A stretch of 64,000 bases of DNA from Cytophagales bacterium (GCA_022360055.1 JAKSDO010000222.1:60152-124151); one strand, 5' to 3'. Counted from the stretch's first letter, positions 17,055 through 25,986 are shown. Notes: a model not told the origin generated them from the sequence alone. A program made the numbers and translations.

Positions 17055-17642
17055 TCAAAATACTTCGCTAACAATAATTCTCAAATGTTGAAGGGCGTGC
17101 CGGAAGTATCTTTTTTCTCCGGTAGATTTTGCAAGTACCAGTCCTCCCTCGATGATTAAAAGAAATAAATCTGCGTAATATTCGGAATTGAGGACACGGG
17201 AAAACTCCCCGGTGGATTTTCCGGCATTCATGATCAACCGGATTGTTTGATTCCAGTCATAAAAAGCCTTTACCGACAAATTGTTCAATTTCGAGTTTGT
17301 ATCGTCGGCATCCACCGCATTATTCAGAATCGGACAACCTCCGGAAGAAATGATTTCGGTATAAATCTCTTCGTAGGTATCCAGGAATGTCGCCAGTTTG
17401 GCCTTTGAAGTAGGCGCCTTGGCCAGGTTTGCCGAGAACTTTTTTATAAGATTTTGATAGTTGTGGTTGAAAGCGGCTAAGGCAACTTCCTCCTTGCTGC
17501 TGAAATTTCCATAGATCGATCCTTTGGTTAGTTTGGTGGCAACGGTCAAGTCACTAAGTGAAGTGCCTTTGAAACCTTGTTTATTGAATAATTCGGAAGT
17601 TTTTTCAATAATATACCGTTTGGTTCTTTTTGCTTTGTTCAT
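17055..17642 (-). CDS. TetR/AcrR-family transcriptional regulator
   Basis: The protein has 195 residues from the ATG at 17642; an upstream extension with poor codons is less likely. Residues 8-55 form the TetR helix-turn-helix: TSELFNKQGFKGTSLSDLTV, then TKLTKGSIYGNFSSKEEVAL. The C-terminal part resembles the TetR_C domains of the YcdC/NemR-like type, with CPILNNAVDADDTN, which could hold a reactive Cys. It is divergent from the GT39 gene at 17794. Two matching dyads lie between them, so it probably represses itself and perhaps that gene. Confidence 0.92.
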   Translation of the reverse strand: MNKAKRTKRYIIEKTSELFNKQGFKGTSLSDLTVATKLTKGSIYGNFSSKEEVALAAFNHNYQNLIKKFSANLAKAPTSKAKLATFLDTYEEIYTEIISSGGCPILNNAVDADDTNSKLNNLSVKAFYDWNQTIRLIMNAGKSTGEFSRVLNSEYYADLFLLIIEGGLVLAKSTGEKRYFRHALQHLRIIVSEVF

Positions 17643-17657
17643 GTTGCTATTGTTTAA

Positions 17658-17669
17658 TACTGATTGGTA
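17658..17669. promoter_or_regulatory. Candidate TetR operator 1
   Basis: TACTGATTGGTA lies within a dyad of the form ATACT-N4-GGTAT, 16 bp upstream of the regulator's start codon. The same pattern recurs at 17703-17714. Confidence 0.5.
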
Positions 17670-17702
17670 TATCAATATAATAAAATAATGTCAATAAAAA
17701 AA

Positions 17703-17714
17703 TACTACTCGGTA
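17703..17714. promoter_or_regulatory. Candidate TetR operator 2
   Basis: TACTACTCGGTA shares the half-sites ATACT and GGTAT and the flanking AA with operator 1. Centre-to-centre distance is 45 bp. It lies upstream of the -7 box of the GT39 gene and in the promoter region of the regulator. Confidence 0.5.
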
Positions 17715-17769
17715 TAATATGTGGGGCACTTTTTGGCCGCTTGAATGTATGCATTTAAGTATTTGTGTT

Positions 17770-17777
17770 TACTTTTG
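17770..17777 (+). promoter_or_regulatory. -7 promoter element of the GT39 gene
   Basis: TACTTTTG matches TAnnTTTG and is identical to the -7 box of accA. It predicts transcription starting near 17784, which rules out translation starts upstream of 17794. No good -33 box is present at 19 bp, so activation or weak expression is possible. Confidence 0.5.
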
Positions 17778-17793
17778 CCCAAAACCTAGATTC

Positions 17794-19458
17794 ATGTTCA
17801 ATAAAACCATTACAAATAGTAAGTTCCTCTGGCGATTTACGATGCTGTTTTCATTGGTAGTATACGCTGTCGGAATGATGGTGACAACCATGGAGATTGA
17901 CGGCGCCGTGTATGCTGAAATTTCCAGGGAAATGTATGAAAATGGAAATTTTCTTGAATTATTCCTCAAAGGTCAGGATTGGTTGGACAAGCCGCATTTT
18001 CAGTTTTGGATCACTGCCCTATCCTTCAAAATTTTCGGAGTGAGCAGCTTCTCTTACAAACTGCCGGCCGTACTGTTTATGTTGATGGGAGCCTATTATA
18101 CCTATCTGTTTGGTTCCAGATTTTATTCCGGGAAACACGGATATCTTGCGGCTTTGCTCCTGATGACCTCTCAGCACATAATAACGTCGAACACGGACGT
18201 GCGCGCCGAACCGTACCTGACCGGCTTGACCATATTCGCTTTGTATTATCTTGCGGTCTATTTGAGATCGAGAAAGTTCCACTTGTCGGTATACGGATCG
18301 CTCGGCCTTGGCTGTCTTTTGATGACCAAAGGATTATTTACCATCCTGCCGGTTGCGGCAGGTTTGGGACTGGCCATGATTTACGAGAAAAAATGGAGTG
18401 AGATTTTGAATTGGCAATGGCTGGCAGTTGTGGCTTTGACCTTTGTTTTTATTCTCCCGACCCTCTATGGATATTATGTTCAATTCGATCTGCATCCTGA
18501 AAAGGAACTGTTTGGGCAAACCGGAGTAAGCGGGATCAGGTTTTTTCTATGGGACAGCCAATGGGGCAGATTTACAAATACGGGACCGATCAAAGGGAGC
18601 GGGGATCCGACATTTTTTCTGCATACCTTGTTATGGGCGTACTTACCGTGGGCCTTCCTGGCTTATTTTGCCTTGTATTCGAAGGGGAGGCGATTGATAA
18701 AGCGGGAAGATTTTTCGGAATCATACACGTTTTTCGGATTCGTATTTTTATTTGTGATTTTCAGTTTATCGAGCTTTCAACTCCCGCATTACCTGAATGC
18801 GCTTTTTCCATTCCTTTCAATTTTAGTGGCTGATGTCGCACTTCGACATGCAAAAAGCCGGAAATTCCGATCCGTATTTTTTCATATTCACATTTGGTCG
18901 AGCGCCGTTTTACTGATTGCCGTGGTTTTAGTTCATATAACCTTTTCAAATCAATACCCTGAGTTCGACATATATGTGATATTTTTAACCGGACTGTTTA
19001 TCATTGTCTATTTGATGAATTGTCGCGCACATAAATTCAAAAAGCTCATATTTATTCCGGCAATTTCCGTTTTGCTCGTCAATTATTATATCAATCGGAG
19101 TTTTTATCCTCAACTTCTTAAATACCAGGCGGAAAGCGAAGTCGCATTTTACATGAAGCGGCATAATCTCGACGAGCAAAAGCTGATCACCCTCGGAATG
19201 CAGGAAGAAATGGTTAGTTTTTTACAAAAACGAATCGTACCATCATTGGATATCGAGACGGCAGAAAGCGATGATGTCTCAGGGAAATATGTGTTTACAA
19301 ATCGGCAAGGGATTGAAAAGATAAGGTTATTGAGCCTTGGCTTTGACGAAATTCAGTCGTTCGAGGATTTCAGGATTACCACGTTAAACGGCACCTTCCT
19401 GAACAGGAGGACCAGGCACAGGGAAATCGAGATCAAGTATTTGTTAAAAGTGAACTGA
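17794..19458 (+). CDS. Glycosyltransferase family 39 (ArnT/PMT-like) membrane protein
   Basis: This 554-residue multi-spanning protein belongs to the GT39/GT83 group, which moves sugars from polyprenyl-phosphate donors to lipid A or proteins on the outer face of the inner membrane. The first periplasmic loop has the catalytic acidic residue of the family in TMEIDGAVYAEISREM, followed by DWLDKPHFQFW and LSFKIFGVSSFSYKLP. About ten membrane helices follow, then a soluble C-terminal part. The start at 17794 is favoured because a -7 box lies at 17770. It is divergent from the TetR gene and converges with a GT9 gene, suggesting a small envelope-glycan group. Confidence 0.88.
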   Translation: MFNKTITNSKFLWRFTMLFSLVVYAVGMMVTTMEIDGAVYAEISREMYENGNFLELFLKGQDWLDKPHFQFWITALSFKIFGVSSFSYKLPAVLFMLMGAYYTYLFGSRFYSGKHGYLAALLLMTSQHIITSNTDVRAEPYLTGLTIFALYYLAVYLRSRKFHLSVYGSLGLGCLLMTKGLFTILPVAAGLGLAMIYEKKWSEILNWQWLAVVALTFVFILPTLYGYYVQFDLHPEKELFGQTGVSGIRFFLWDSQWGRFTNTGPIKGSGDPTFFLHTLLWAYLPWAFLAYFALYSKGRRLIKREDFSESYTFFGFVFLFVIFSLSSFQLPHYLNALFPFLSILVADVALRHAKSRKFRSVFFHIHIWSSAVLLIAVVLVHITFSNQYPEFDIYVIFLTGLFIIVYLMNCRAHKFKKLIFIPAISVLLVNYYINRSFYPQLLKYQAESEVAFYMKRHNLDEQKLITLGMQEEMVSFLQKRIVPSLDIETAESDDVSGKYVFTNRQGIEKIRLLSLGFDEIQSFEDFRITTLNGTFLNRRTRHREIEIKYLLKVN

Positions 19459-19507
19459 CCCTGGAAATTCATCCCATTTCTTAGCACGTCCTCTGATCCG
19501 GGCCAGG

Positions 19508-20725
19508 TCAACCGCCGGTTTTCAGATATTCGGTCACCCGGCTTTTTATCCATTCCGGAGAAATTCCCGTAATGCACGGTCGCGTGGTGCAGGAGGTTTT
19601 ACGGTGATTTGCGGCGCTTACACATGGAGAACACGGAAGTCCCAGGTAAAATGGTTCGGCATTGCCCAATGGCAGGTACAAAGCAGGTGTCTCCGGGCCG
19701 AAGATCACAAATACCTTGAGATTGGTGACAGCCGCAAAGTGCGCAGGTCCAGAATCGTTGGTGAGCATCATAGCGCTGATGCTGTAAAGTGAAACCAATT
19801 CTTCAAATTTGAATATGCCCGCCGAATTCACGAATCGTTCGGCAGCCACCATTTCTACCACATTTCCTACGTACTCGCGCTCTTTTGGAGCACCGGTAGC
19901 AACAAGTAAGACATCGTCAAACTCGACGAGAAGATGTCGGGCGACAGCGGCAAAATTCTCCGGGAGCCAACGGCGCTGGGGGAGCAAATCCGAGGCATTG
20001 ACATTGAGCAATACCAATCGCTCACCTTTCCATCGGGGGTACAGGTCATGTATTTTTTGTTTAACCCCGTCGATCTTGTTCTCGTCGACATTTACCCGGG
20101 CCAGTTTTAGTTCTTCGGGCTTTACCGCAGTCGTGGCATACGGATTGTCGTGTTTCCCCAATGTGGTGTTTACCAAAGACATAAAATTCACGGATACGTG
20201 GACGTGCGGATTATAGCGAACCGGGAAATTAATCAGGTTGCCGCGATACAGTCCTTCATCGTGATGAGATGCGTAGCCGACTCTGGACCTGGCCCCGCTC
20301 AGCGCACAAAGCAAAGCGGTGAATCTGGAGAAAAGCTCGAGGTCGATCACGGTGTTTATCTTGTTTCTTCTGCACCAGATCATAAACCTGAATACATCAA
20401 TTGCCAGCACAAAAAGACCGCTTGATCGCATTTTGAAGGTGTTTTCTTCGGAGACCGTCTGAAGAATTTCAAGGCTTTTATAGTTTTCTTCGAATATGGC
20501 AAAATACAATTCCGATCCTCCGGCTTCGCGCAATCTCCGCATTGCCGGATCTACAATGATTGCGCTGCCCATTTCCGATAATTCGATGAACAGGACCCTG
20601 GAAAGGTCGGGTTTCCTCTTTTCAATGAACCTGATTCTTGTTGAGATCCAAATAATTATACTCATCACAAAACAGAGCGGGACGCCTGCCCACCTGTCAA
20701 TTTTCCGCATTGAATCAACGTTCAT
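19508..20725 (-). CDS. Glycosyltransferase family 9 (heptosyltransferase-like)
   Basis: GT9 enzymes transfer heptose or other sugars to lipopolysaccharide core from nucleotide sugars at the inner face of the inner membrane. From the ATG at 20725 the protein has 405 residues. It has an N-terminal hydrophobic segment (FVMSIIIWIS), the GT-B N-domain from VLFIELSEMGSAII, and the nucleotide-binding C-domain with LLNVNASDLLPQRRW, VNSAGIFKFEELVSLYS, MLTNDSGPAHFAA and IFGPETPALYLPL. The ending has the Cys-rich stretch CSPCVSAANHR seen in this subfamily. Its convergent neighbour is a GT39 enzyme, consistent with surface-glycan assembly. Confidence 0.9.
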   Translation of the reverse strand: MNVDSMRKIDRWAGVPLCFVMSIIIWISTRIRFIEKRKPDLSRVLFIELSEMGSAIIVDPAMRRLREAGGSELYFAIFEENYKSLEILQTVSEENTFKMRSSGLFVLAIDVFRFMIWCRRNKINTVIDLELFSRFTALLCALSGARSRVGYASHHDEGLYRGNLINFPVRYNPHVHVSVNFMSLVNTTLGKHDNPYATTAVKPEELKLARVNVDENKIDGVKQKIHDLYPRWKGERLVLLNVNASDLLPQRRWLPENFAAVARHLLVEFDDVLLVATGAPKEREYVGNVVEMVAAERFVNSAGIFKFEELVSLYSISAMMLTNDSGPAHFAAVTNLKVFVIFGPETPALYLPLGNAEPFYLGLPCSPCVSAANHRKTSCTTRPCITGISPEWIKSRVTEYLKTGG

Positions 20726-21032
20726 ATCAAGAAGCAAGGTTTTTTTAAATGGCCGCAAAAATACAATATTAAGTTTGAAGACGGAAACCGTAAGCCGTAA
20801 GATTCGGTAGAACGCATGTGACATTTGCGGAACCGGCATTCCAATGCATCGATGGCCCGCGGATTACAGGAAAGCTTGCCTGCCGGAAAAGCCGGGAATG
20901 ACTTCCATTCACCGTTAATCTCCACAATAAAATGGAAGATCAGGGATGCTTCGCTTATCGTTTCGCTTTGTTTGGATGTCCTTATTCGTTCGTACCCTGG
21001 CTCAGATGTATGACCGTCATCTGACAAAGGAT
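20726..21032. other. Intergenic region between the GT9 and ggt genes
   Basis: About 307 bp contain no credible gene. A minus-strand frame running through it into the GT9 gene has an unconvincing translation. The GT9 promoter is presumably here but no perfect TAnnTTTG was found. Confidence 0.4.
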
Positions 21033-22730
21033 CTAGAACCCTGCTGCAGCATCGTCTCCTCTTGGGTCGGCGCCTCCTTCAAGTTTGTTGTTATCCAGGA
21101 CGAGAATGGCATCGACCCGTCCTATGGCAGACCTTGTGCTCAGCTTATGCCCCAGGCCTTCTAGTTCTTTGACCATGGTGCTGTCGAACCTGCCCGCTTC
21201 ACTCTGTATGATATCCGGTTTCCACTGGTGATGGAATCGGGGAAAGTCAACGGCTCCCTGCATGTTCAGATCAAATTCAATGACATTCAGTATGGTTTGG
21301 AAAACGGACGTGATGATTGTCGATCCACCCGGGGTTCCCACGACCATGAAAAGATGGCCGTTTTTTTCAACGATTGTAGGCGTCATGGAGCTGAGCATAC
21401 GTTTTTTGGGTTCGATTGCATTGGCCTCACCGCCGGTCAGGCCATACATATTGGGCGCGCCGGGCTTTGCCGAGAAATCATCCATTTCATTATTGAGAAA
21501 AAACCCGGCACCGCCGACAACTACACGATTCCCAAATCCGCCGTTGAGCGTGGTGGTGGACGATACGGCATTTCCAAATTGATCGACGATGGAAAAATGC
21601 GTCGTTTCTTCCGGCTCTGAGTAAAACTGTCCTGCCTGAATCCGATCCGAAACGGTAGCACTTTTCAGATTGATCGAATGCGCCCTGGCCCGGTTATATC
21701 CTTTGTCGAGCAGCTCATGTACGGGAATTTTAACAAAATCGGGATCCCCAAGGTATTTGGCTCTGTCGGCATAGGCTAATTTTTCCGATTCGACGATTGC
21801 GTGAATGGTTTTTATGTCGTTTATTCCCCACTTTTTTAAGGGAAAATGCGCTATTGTCGAGAAAAGCTGACCTATTGCAACACCACCGCTCGAAGGCGGC
21901 CCCATGGAGGTGATCGTATAATTTCTGTAGTTAAAAGTAATTGGGGCTCTCCAGACAGATGAGTAATTCCTCAGGTCTTCCAAAGAGATCAACCCGTTTC
22001 CGCGCTTCATTTCCTCCACAATTAACTTTGCCGTTTCACCCTTATAGAATCCTGACCGCCCGTACCGGCTAATTCGCTCCAGCGTTTTTGCCAAGTCGAG
22101 GTAATGGATGGAATCACCTGCCTTCCAGGACTCTCTTATCAGGAATTCCGGTAGAATCGTATTGTACTCCTTTAGCGATTCCCGGATCCTGTTCAGGTGA
22201 TCCGCTTCATTTTCAGTCAATACATAACCATCCCTTGCCAAATCGATTGATGGCTGAAGCAACTCCTGCCAGGGCCTTGTGCCAAATTTCTTGTGCACCG
22301 ACCACATGCCGTCAACGGAACCCGGAACGCCGGCCGCGCTGTGACCAAACCTGCTGCTTTCGGGAATTACGGCTCCGGAATCGTCCAGGTACATGTTTCT
22401 ATGCGCGAGGGCAGGAGCTTTTTCCCTGTAATCCAGGGAGTAATACGCGTCGCCGTTTGTGCGATAGATCAGGAATCCGCCACCTCCGATATTTCCGGCG
22501 GCAGGATAGACTACGGCCAGGGCAAAATGAACTGCGACTGCCGCATCAATAGCATTCCCTCCATTTTTCATGGTTTCAATTCCTATTTGAGAGGCAATGG
22601 GGTGGGCGCTTACAACCATTGCATTTTCCGCAATGAATCCAAGACGGTTGGATGTCTCCTTTTGGCTTACGGGCCTGCATGTGAAGACAAGGGGGATAAG
22701 TATTGAAAGGATTAGATTACTGAATTTCAT
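21033..22730 (-). CDS. ggt: Gamma-glutamyltransferase, exported (paralogue 1)
   Basis: GGT cleaves the gamma-glutamyl bond of glutathione and related peptides and passes the group to water or amino acids. The 565-residue precursor has a hydrophobic N-terminus ending in LVFTC, a weak lipobox, so it is exported and possibly lipid-anchored. Domain marks are GGNAIDAAVAVHFALAV and GGGGFLIY-type glycine stretches. The autoprocessing site ETTHFSIVDQFGNAVSSTT near residue 370 has the Thr that becomes the nucleophile of the small subunit, and GPPSSGG precedes it. It ends with GRVDAILVLDNNKLEGGADPRGDD. The start codon overlaps the stop of the small ORF in repeat copy C (ATGA). A second ggt gene lies just upstream. 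Confidence 0.94.
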   Translation of the reverse strand: MKFSNLILSILIPLVFTCRPVSQKETSNRLGFIAENAMVVSAHPIASQIGIETMKNGGNAIDAAVAVHFALAVVYPAAGNIGGGGFLIYRTNGDAYYSLDYREKAPALAHRNMYLDDSGAVIPESSRFGHSAAGVPGSVDGMWSVHKKFGTRPWQELLQPSIDLARDGYVLTENEADHLNRIRESLKEYNTILPEFLIRESWKAGDSIHYLDLAKTLERISRYGRSGFYKGETAKLIVEEMKRGNGLISLEDLRNYSSVWRAPITFNYRNYTITSMGPPSSGGVAIGQLFSTIAHFPLKKWGINDIKTIHAIVESEKLAYADRAKYLGDPDFVKIPVHELLDKGYNRARAHSINLKSATVSDRIQAGQFYSEPEETTHFSIVDQFGNAVSSTTTLNGGFGNRVVVGGAGFFLNNEMDDFSAKPGAPNMYGLTGGEANAIEPKKRMLSSMTPTIVEKNGHLFMVVGTPGGSTIITSVFQTILNVIEFDLNMQGAVDFPRFHHQWKPDIIQSEAGRFDSTMVKELEGLGHKLSTRSAIGRVDAILVLDNNKLEGGADPRGDDAAAGF

Positions 22731-22819
22731 CCGTTATATTTTTTTAAGTTTCTGACGCACAGAGCAATATAATCATGCTCATGTGCGTCCTGAATTTGCT
22801 CCGGTCCTGCCGGTTTCAT
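22725..22819 (-). repeat. Dispersed ~95 bp leader-like element, copy C
   Basis: This copy fills the gap between the two ggt genes: it begins 4 nt after the stop codon of paralogue 2 and ends on the start codon of paralogue 1. It shares GGACCGGAGCAAATTCAGGAC and the A-run plus TATAACGGATGAAA end with the others, one A shorter before CGG. Arms GAGCA (22780-22776) and TGCTC (22766-22762) can pair around a 9-nt loop; copy B keeps the pairing with a different base pair. Confidence 0.85.
22727..22819 (-). CDS. Candidate 30-residue small ORF overlapping the ggt start
   Basis: The frame starts at the ATG at 22819 and encodes MKPAGPEQIQDAHEHDYIAL plus CVRNLKKYNG, stopping with TGA that overlaps the ggt ATG as ATGA. 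Such overlap would couple translation of the two. The peptide is hydrophilic, with no signal sequence. It aligns residue by residue with the copy A peptide (17 of 30 identical). No protein family is known to me. Confidence 0.35.
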   Translation of the reverse strand: MKPAGPEQIQDAHEHDYIALCVRNLKKYNG

Positions 22820-22823
22820 ATAA

Positions 22824-24380
22824 TTAAAAAACGTTTATCACATATCCGGCCCTCCTGCGGTCCCCGGCACCGGCCGGATTGTTCTTGTCGTCCATAAAAA
22901 CCGCATGAACTCCTCCAAAATACATGTTTTTCTCACTCCATAGAAATTTATGAATGCCGCCGGGTAAAGCGATCTTATTCAGCTCATCGGGATTATATCC
23001 GGGCTCAATGTCGAGATGATCATATTCAAGGTGAATTCTTGGGTTATTGACGACATCATCAAATGGCAATTTGAAATCGACATAATTCATGATGGCCTGG
23101 GTAATTGCGGATCGAATCCTGTTTGACCCTCCGGAACCCAAACCCATCTTAGCTCCGCTTTTCAGTAATACCAGGGTTGGACTCATCATCGAACTCATCC
23201 GTTGGTTTTCTGTCCACAGATGGAATCCGCGCTTGTTCAGGTCTTCTTCCCCAAGCATGTTGTTGAGCATGATATTTGTCCCCGGAATAAAATGGCCGCA
23301 GCCTTCTCCGACGGAAGTGGTGGTAGACGCGATGTTGCCCTGAGCGTCAATTACGCTGACATGCGCCGTATTTCCGGATTTGTGTAGCGAGCTGAGGAGT
23401 GCTTGTCTCAAGGCATCAAAAAACGCCGGCTCAAACAAATGACCCAGGATGTCATCCCTGAAAATGTTCTGTTCAAATCGCAGATCGCGGGCGTCCCCCG
23501 TAAGTTTAATAGCATCTGCCAATGCCTGCAGGTGTTTTGATTTCCCGTAATCATTTTTGCTGAAAGGTATGCTTTCCAAGAGCTTTAATAAAAAAGCAAT
23601 AAGCGGGCCTCCGGAGCTCGGAGGAGGATTTGTGAGTATCCTTGTTGTCCGATAGGTGGTTGATAAAGGTCTTCTTTTTACAACCTCGTAATTCATCAGA
23701 TCGTCATACGTCAGATTTCCTCCGTTTTCTTTGCACTTGTTTGCAATGCTGTGGGCAATTTCACCTTCGTAAAATTCCCTCGGCCCTGACCTGGACAGGT
23801 ATTCAAATGTATCGGCCATCCGATGGAGATGGTAAGTGTCTCCGACCTGCAATGGTTTCCCCTTCCTTTGATAAATTTTTCTGCCTTCCTCACTGGAAAT
23901 CAAAATGGGCGTGAGTATATCGATTTGGTATTTGGTCTGTTTATGAAGTGTAATGCCATTTTTGATGCGCTCAAGGACCGGTGCCATAATTTCTGTCATG
24001 GGCACGGACCCGAGGTCGCGGTGAGCTTCAAATAAACCTTTAATATTTCCCGGGGTTGAAATAGATCCCAATCCAACATGAAATTCCTGCGTTTTATCGC
24101 CAAAATCTACAGTTACAGGATAAAAATCCAGTTCGTGCGCCGACCGTTTTTTTCTGGGTGTCTGTACGAAGAAATCGTAGACCAGATTGTGCGCATTACG
24201 GTGATGCGCCAGGAGAAATCCGCCGCCGCCTGCCGAAGTAATTGAAGAGCTCGCCCCGAACGACATAAACGTAGCCGCAATGGCAGCGTCAAATGCATTA
24301 CCGCCAGCCCTGAGGATTTCAGCCCCGGCTTCCGCCGTAAGTCGATCCCCGGCAGATATAACCCCTTTGCACGTGCTCAT
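22824..24380 (-). CDS. Gamma-glutamyltransferase, cytoplasmic type (paralogue 2)
   Basis: This 518-residue GGT-family protein has no signal peptide: it starts MSTCKGVISAGDRLTAEAGAEIL, directly at the folded core. The motifs GGNAFDAAIAATF and SAGGGGFLLA are present, PPPSSGGPLIAF precedes the cut site, and the nucleophile Thr is in SGNTAHVSVIDAQGNIASTT near residue 340. Family members of this form include GGT-like proteins acting on intracellular gamma-glutamyl compounds or glutaryl-7-ACA-type substrates; the true substrate is unknown. Only the 93 bp repeat copy C separates it from the exported paralogue, so the two probably share a transcript but serve different compartments. Confidence 0.9.
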   Translation of the reverse strand: MSTCKGVISAGDRLTAEAGAEILRAGGNAFDAAIAATFMSFGASSSITSAGGGGFLLAHHRNAHNLVYDFFVQTPRKKRSAHELDFYPVTVDFGDKTQEFHVGLGSISTPGNIKGLFEAHRDLGSVPMTEIMAPVLERIKNGITLHKQTKYQIDILTPILISSEEGRKIYQRKGKPLQVGDTYHLHRMADTFEYLSRSGPREFYEGEIAHSIANKCKENGGNLTYDDLMNYEVVKRRPLSTTYRTTRILTNPPPSSGGPLIAFLLKLLESIPFSKNDYGKSKHLQALADAIKLTGDARDLRFEQNIFRDDILGHLFEPAFFDALRQALLSSLHKSGNTAHVSVIDAQGNIASTTTSVGEGCGHFIPGTNIMLNNMLGEEDLNKRGFHLWTENQRMSSMMSPTLVLLKSGAKMGLGSGGSNRIRSAITQAIMNYVDFKLPFDDVVNNPRIHLEYDHLDIEPGYNPDELNKIALPGGIHKFLWSEKNMYFGGVHAVFMDDKNNPAGAGDRRRAGYVINVF

Positions 24381-24498
24381 GTCGATCAGCTAATCGGAAA
24401 GATGTGATAAAAGCATAATTACTGTGAAATTGAAAAAAGTTTTTCTATTCCGAAGATTATATTAAAAATTGAAATATTCAAATCCGCAACAACCGGGA

Positions 24499-25962
24499 TC
24501 AATTCCAGATCCACCATTCCGCTTTTACGCCTAAATAATGTCCCCAGCGCTTGGCACCGACAAACTCAAGATAGGGCGAATAAAGTTGCTCCATGGCATA
24601 GTCGTTGTATCTCGCGAGCGAAAAAACAAAACGGAGGTGAGGCCTTGCCCACGTATCGCGCTGGCCTGTCGGCACAAATATCGGGGCGAGCGAAAGCTTT
24701 ACCATGCTTGCAAGCGGATTTGTGCCGTCTTTCCGTTGCGAATAGTGCAGCTCGGTAAGAAAATGAAAGTAATCGTTGAAATAATACTCATGTCGTGCGC
24801 CAACCGTAAAATCCAGCTTTCTGTTGAATACTTCTCTTCCAAAATAGGTTTTGGAAGTATGGTCGGTATTGGCCGCCCCTTTGCTGTGGGTCATGATCAG
24901 GTAGCCATTTAGCGTGTTTTTATTGTCGAAGTTCCACACAAAGTGATCGACCAGGGCCCAGGAATATGCTCCCCTGAAATTTTGCTTTAGGGTATCCGGC
25001 GCACCGAAAGTCAACCATGTTCTGGATAACCCTCCGTCGCCGCCGTTGGCGATCCCCGAACCGTACCGGAGCGAAAATTGATTAAATGAACCCGGCAGCA
25101 TATTGCTAAAATTGTAATTGTGTCTGAATCCCAGCACAAAGCCATAATCCGAAGGAAACGAAGCTTGCAGCAAAGAATCATAAGGCTCTATTTCCGGTTC
25201 CGAACTTGCATCCGCCATGCGGTGAAATTCCCCCAAGAGTGTGAGTTGATTTTCTTTGTTGATATCTATATCCTGTTCGACAACTGTCATGGCGCGCTGG
25301 CGAAGCTCTGCGCTCGGTGTTCCTGTTTTGATGTTCAAATAAAAATAGGGAGGCACGGTTGCCGCCGTATCGGTCGAGCTTACATAAAAGGCCGCCAATC
25401 TGGTTTTTCCGAATTCTATCCCGAAACCCGGAGCGGAATGGTCGTTAAAGAAGAAATGATCTGCAATGTGAACATCCGGCCCGCGGTACAGCCTTGCGCC
25501 GATCCACAAACTGAGGTCTTTTCCTTTAATATTTCTGGCTTCTGCATAAATCTCAGGCATAGCAAATGTCAGTCCGCCCAGGCTGGCGGTGGAAGAGTTG
25601 CCAATTCCGGTGAGGTTCAGGGAATAAACGGCCAGCCTTACCTGCGCGTAAATAAAAGTACTGTCACCTTCCTTAGGCTTAAATCTCAACGAGGGCGCAA
25701 TTTCCAGGTAATCCTGCTCCTCCAATCGCCCTCCGATACTTCCCATATTGTTCAGGTTTAACCGCCTTCCGATCGATCCCCCGTTATCAAATGAGTAGTT
25801 GATCCCGACCCTTCCGTAAGCGCCGAGCGCAAAATCCTTATAGGTTACGTTTTGGTACATGATTTGGGCGTTTGAAATTGTAGTGCCCAGAAAAAATATC
25901 AGAAACTGAAAAACAGATGGAAAATATGGAAAAGTCCTGTTCAAATTTTGAGTGTTTTGCAT
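24499..25962 (-). CDS. LamB-like (maltoporin-type) carbohydrate porin
   Basis: A 487-residue outer-membrane channel of the LamB/maltoporin group, which admits oligosaccharides by diffusion. From the ATG at 25962 a signal peptide ends near TTISNAQ. The mature start YKDFALGAYGRVGINYS and the closing YLGVKAEWWIWN are typical of LamB N- and C-termini. Alternating beta-strand pattern and short turns run throughout, with SLWIGARLYRGPDVHI and FSLRYGSGIANGGDGGL as family-like stretches. The last residue is Asn rather than the usual aromatic, though WWIW lies just before it. It is followed closely upstream by a small beta-barrel gene. A TTG at 25986 is a less likely start. Confidence 0.85.
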   Translation of the reverse strand: MQNTQNLNRTFPYFPSVFQFLIFFLGTTISNAQIMYQNVTYKDFALGAYGRVGINYSFDNGGSIGRRLNLNNMGSIGGRLEEQDYLEIAPSLRFKPKEGDSTFIYAQVRLAVYSLNLTGIGNSSTASLGGLTFAMPEIYAEARNIKGKDLSLWIGARLYRGPDVHIADHFFFNDHSAPGFGIEFGKTRLAAFYVSSTDTAATVPPYFYLNIKTGTPSAELRQRAMTVVEQDIDINKENQLTLLGEFHRMADASSEPEIEPYDSLLQASFPSDYGFVLGFRHNYNFSNMLPGSFNQFSLRYGSGIANGGDGGLSRTWLTFGAPDTLKQNFRGAYSWALVDHFVWNFDNKNTLNGYLIMTHSKGAANTDHTSKTYFGREVFNRKLDFTVGARHEYYFNDYFHFLTELHYSQRKDGTNPLASMVKLSLAPIFVPTGQRDTWARPHLRFVFSLARYNDYAMEQLYSPYLEFVGAKRWGHYLGVKAEWWIWN

Positions 25963-25986
25963 ATGTACTGTAATAGGTCGAAACAA

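Noticed and set aside
20722..21027. 101-codon minus-strand frame upstream of the GT9 gene
   Set aside because: Overlaps the GT9 start in another frame; translation unconvincing.
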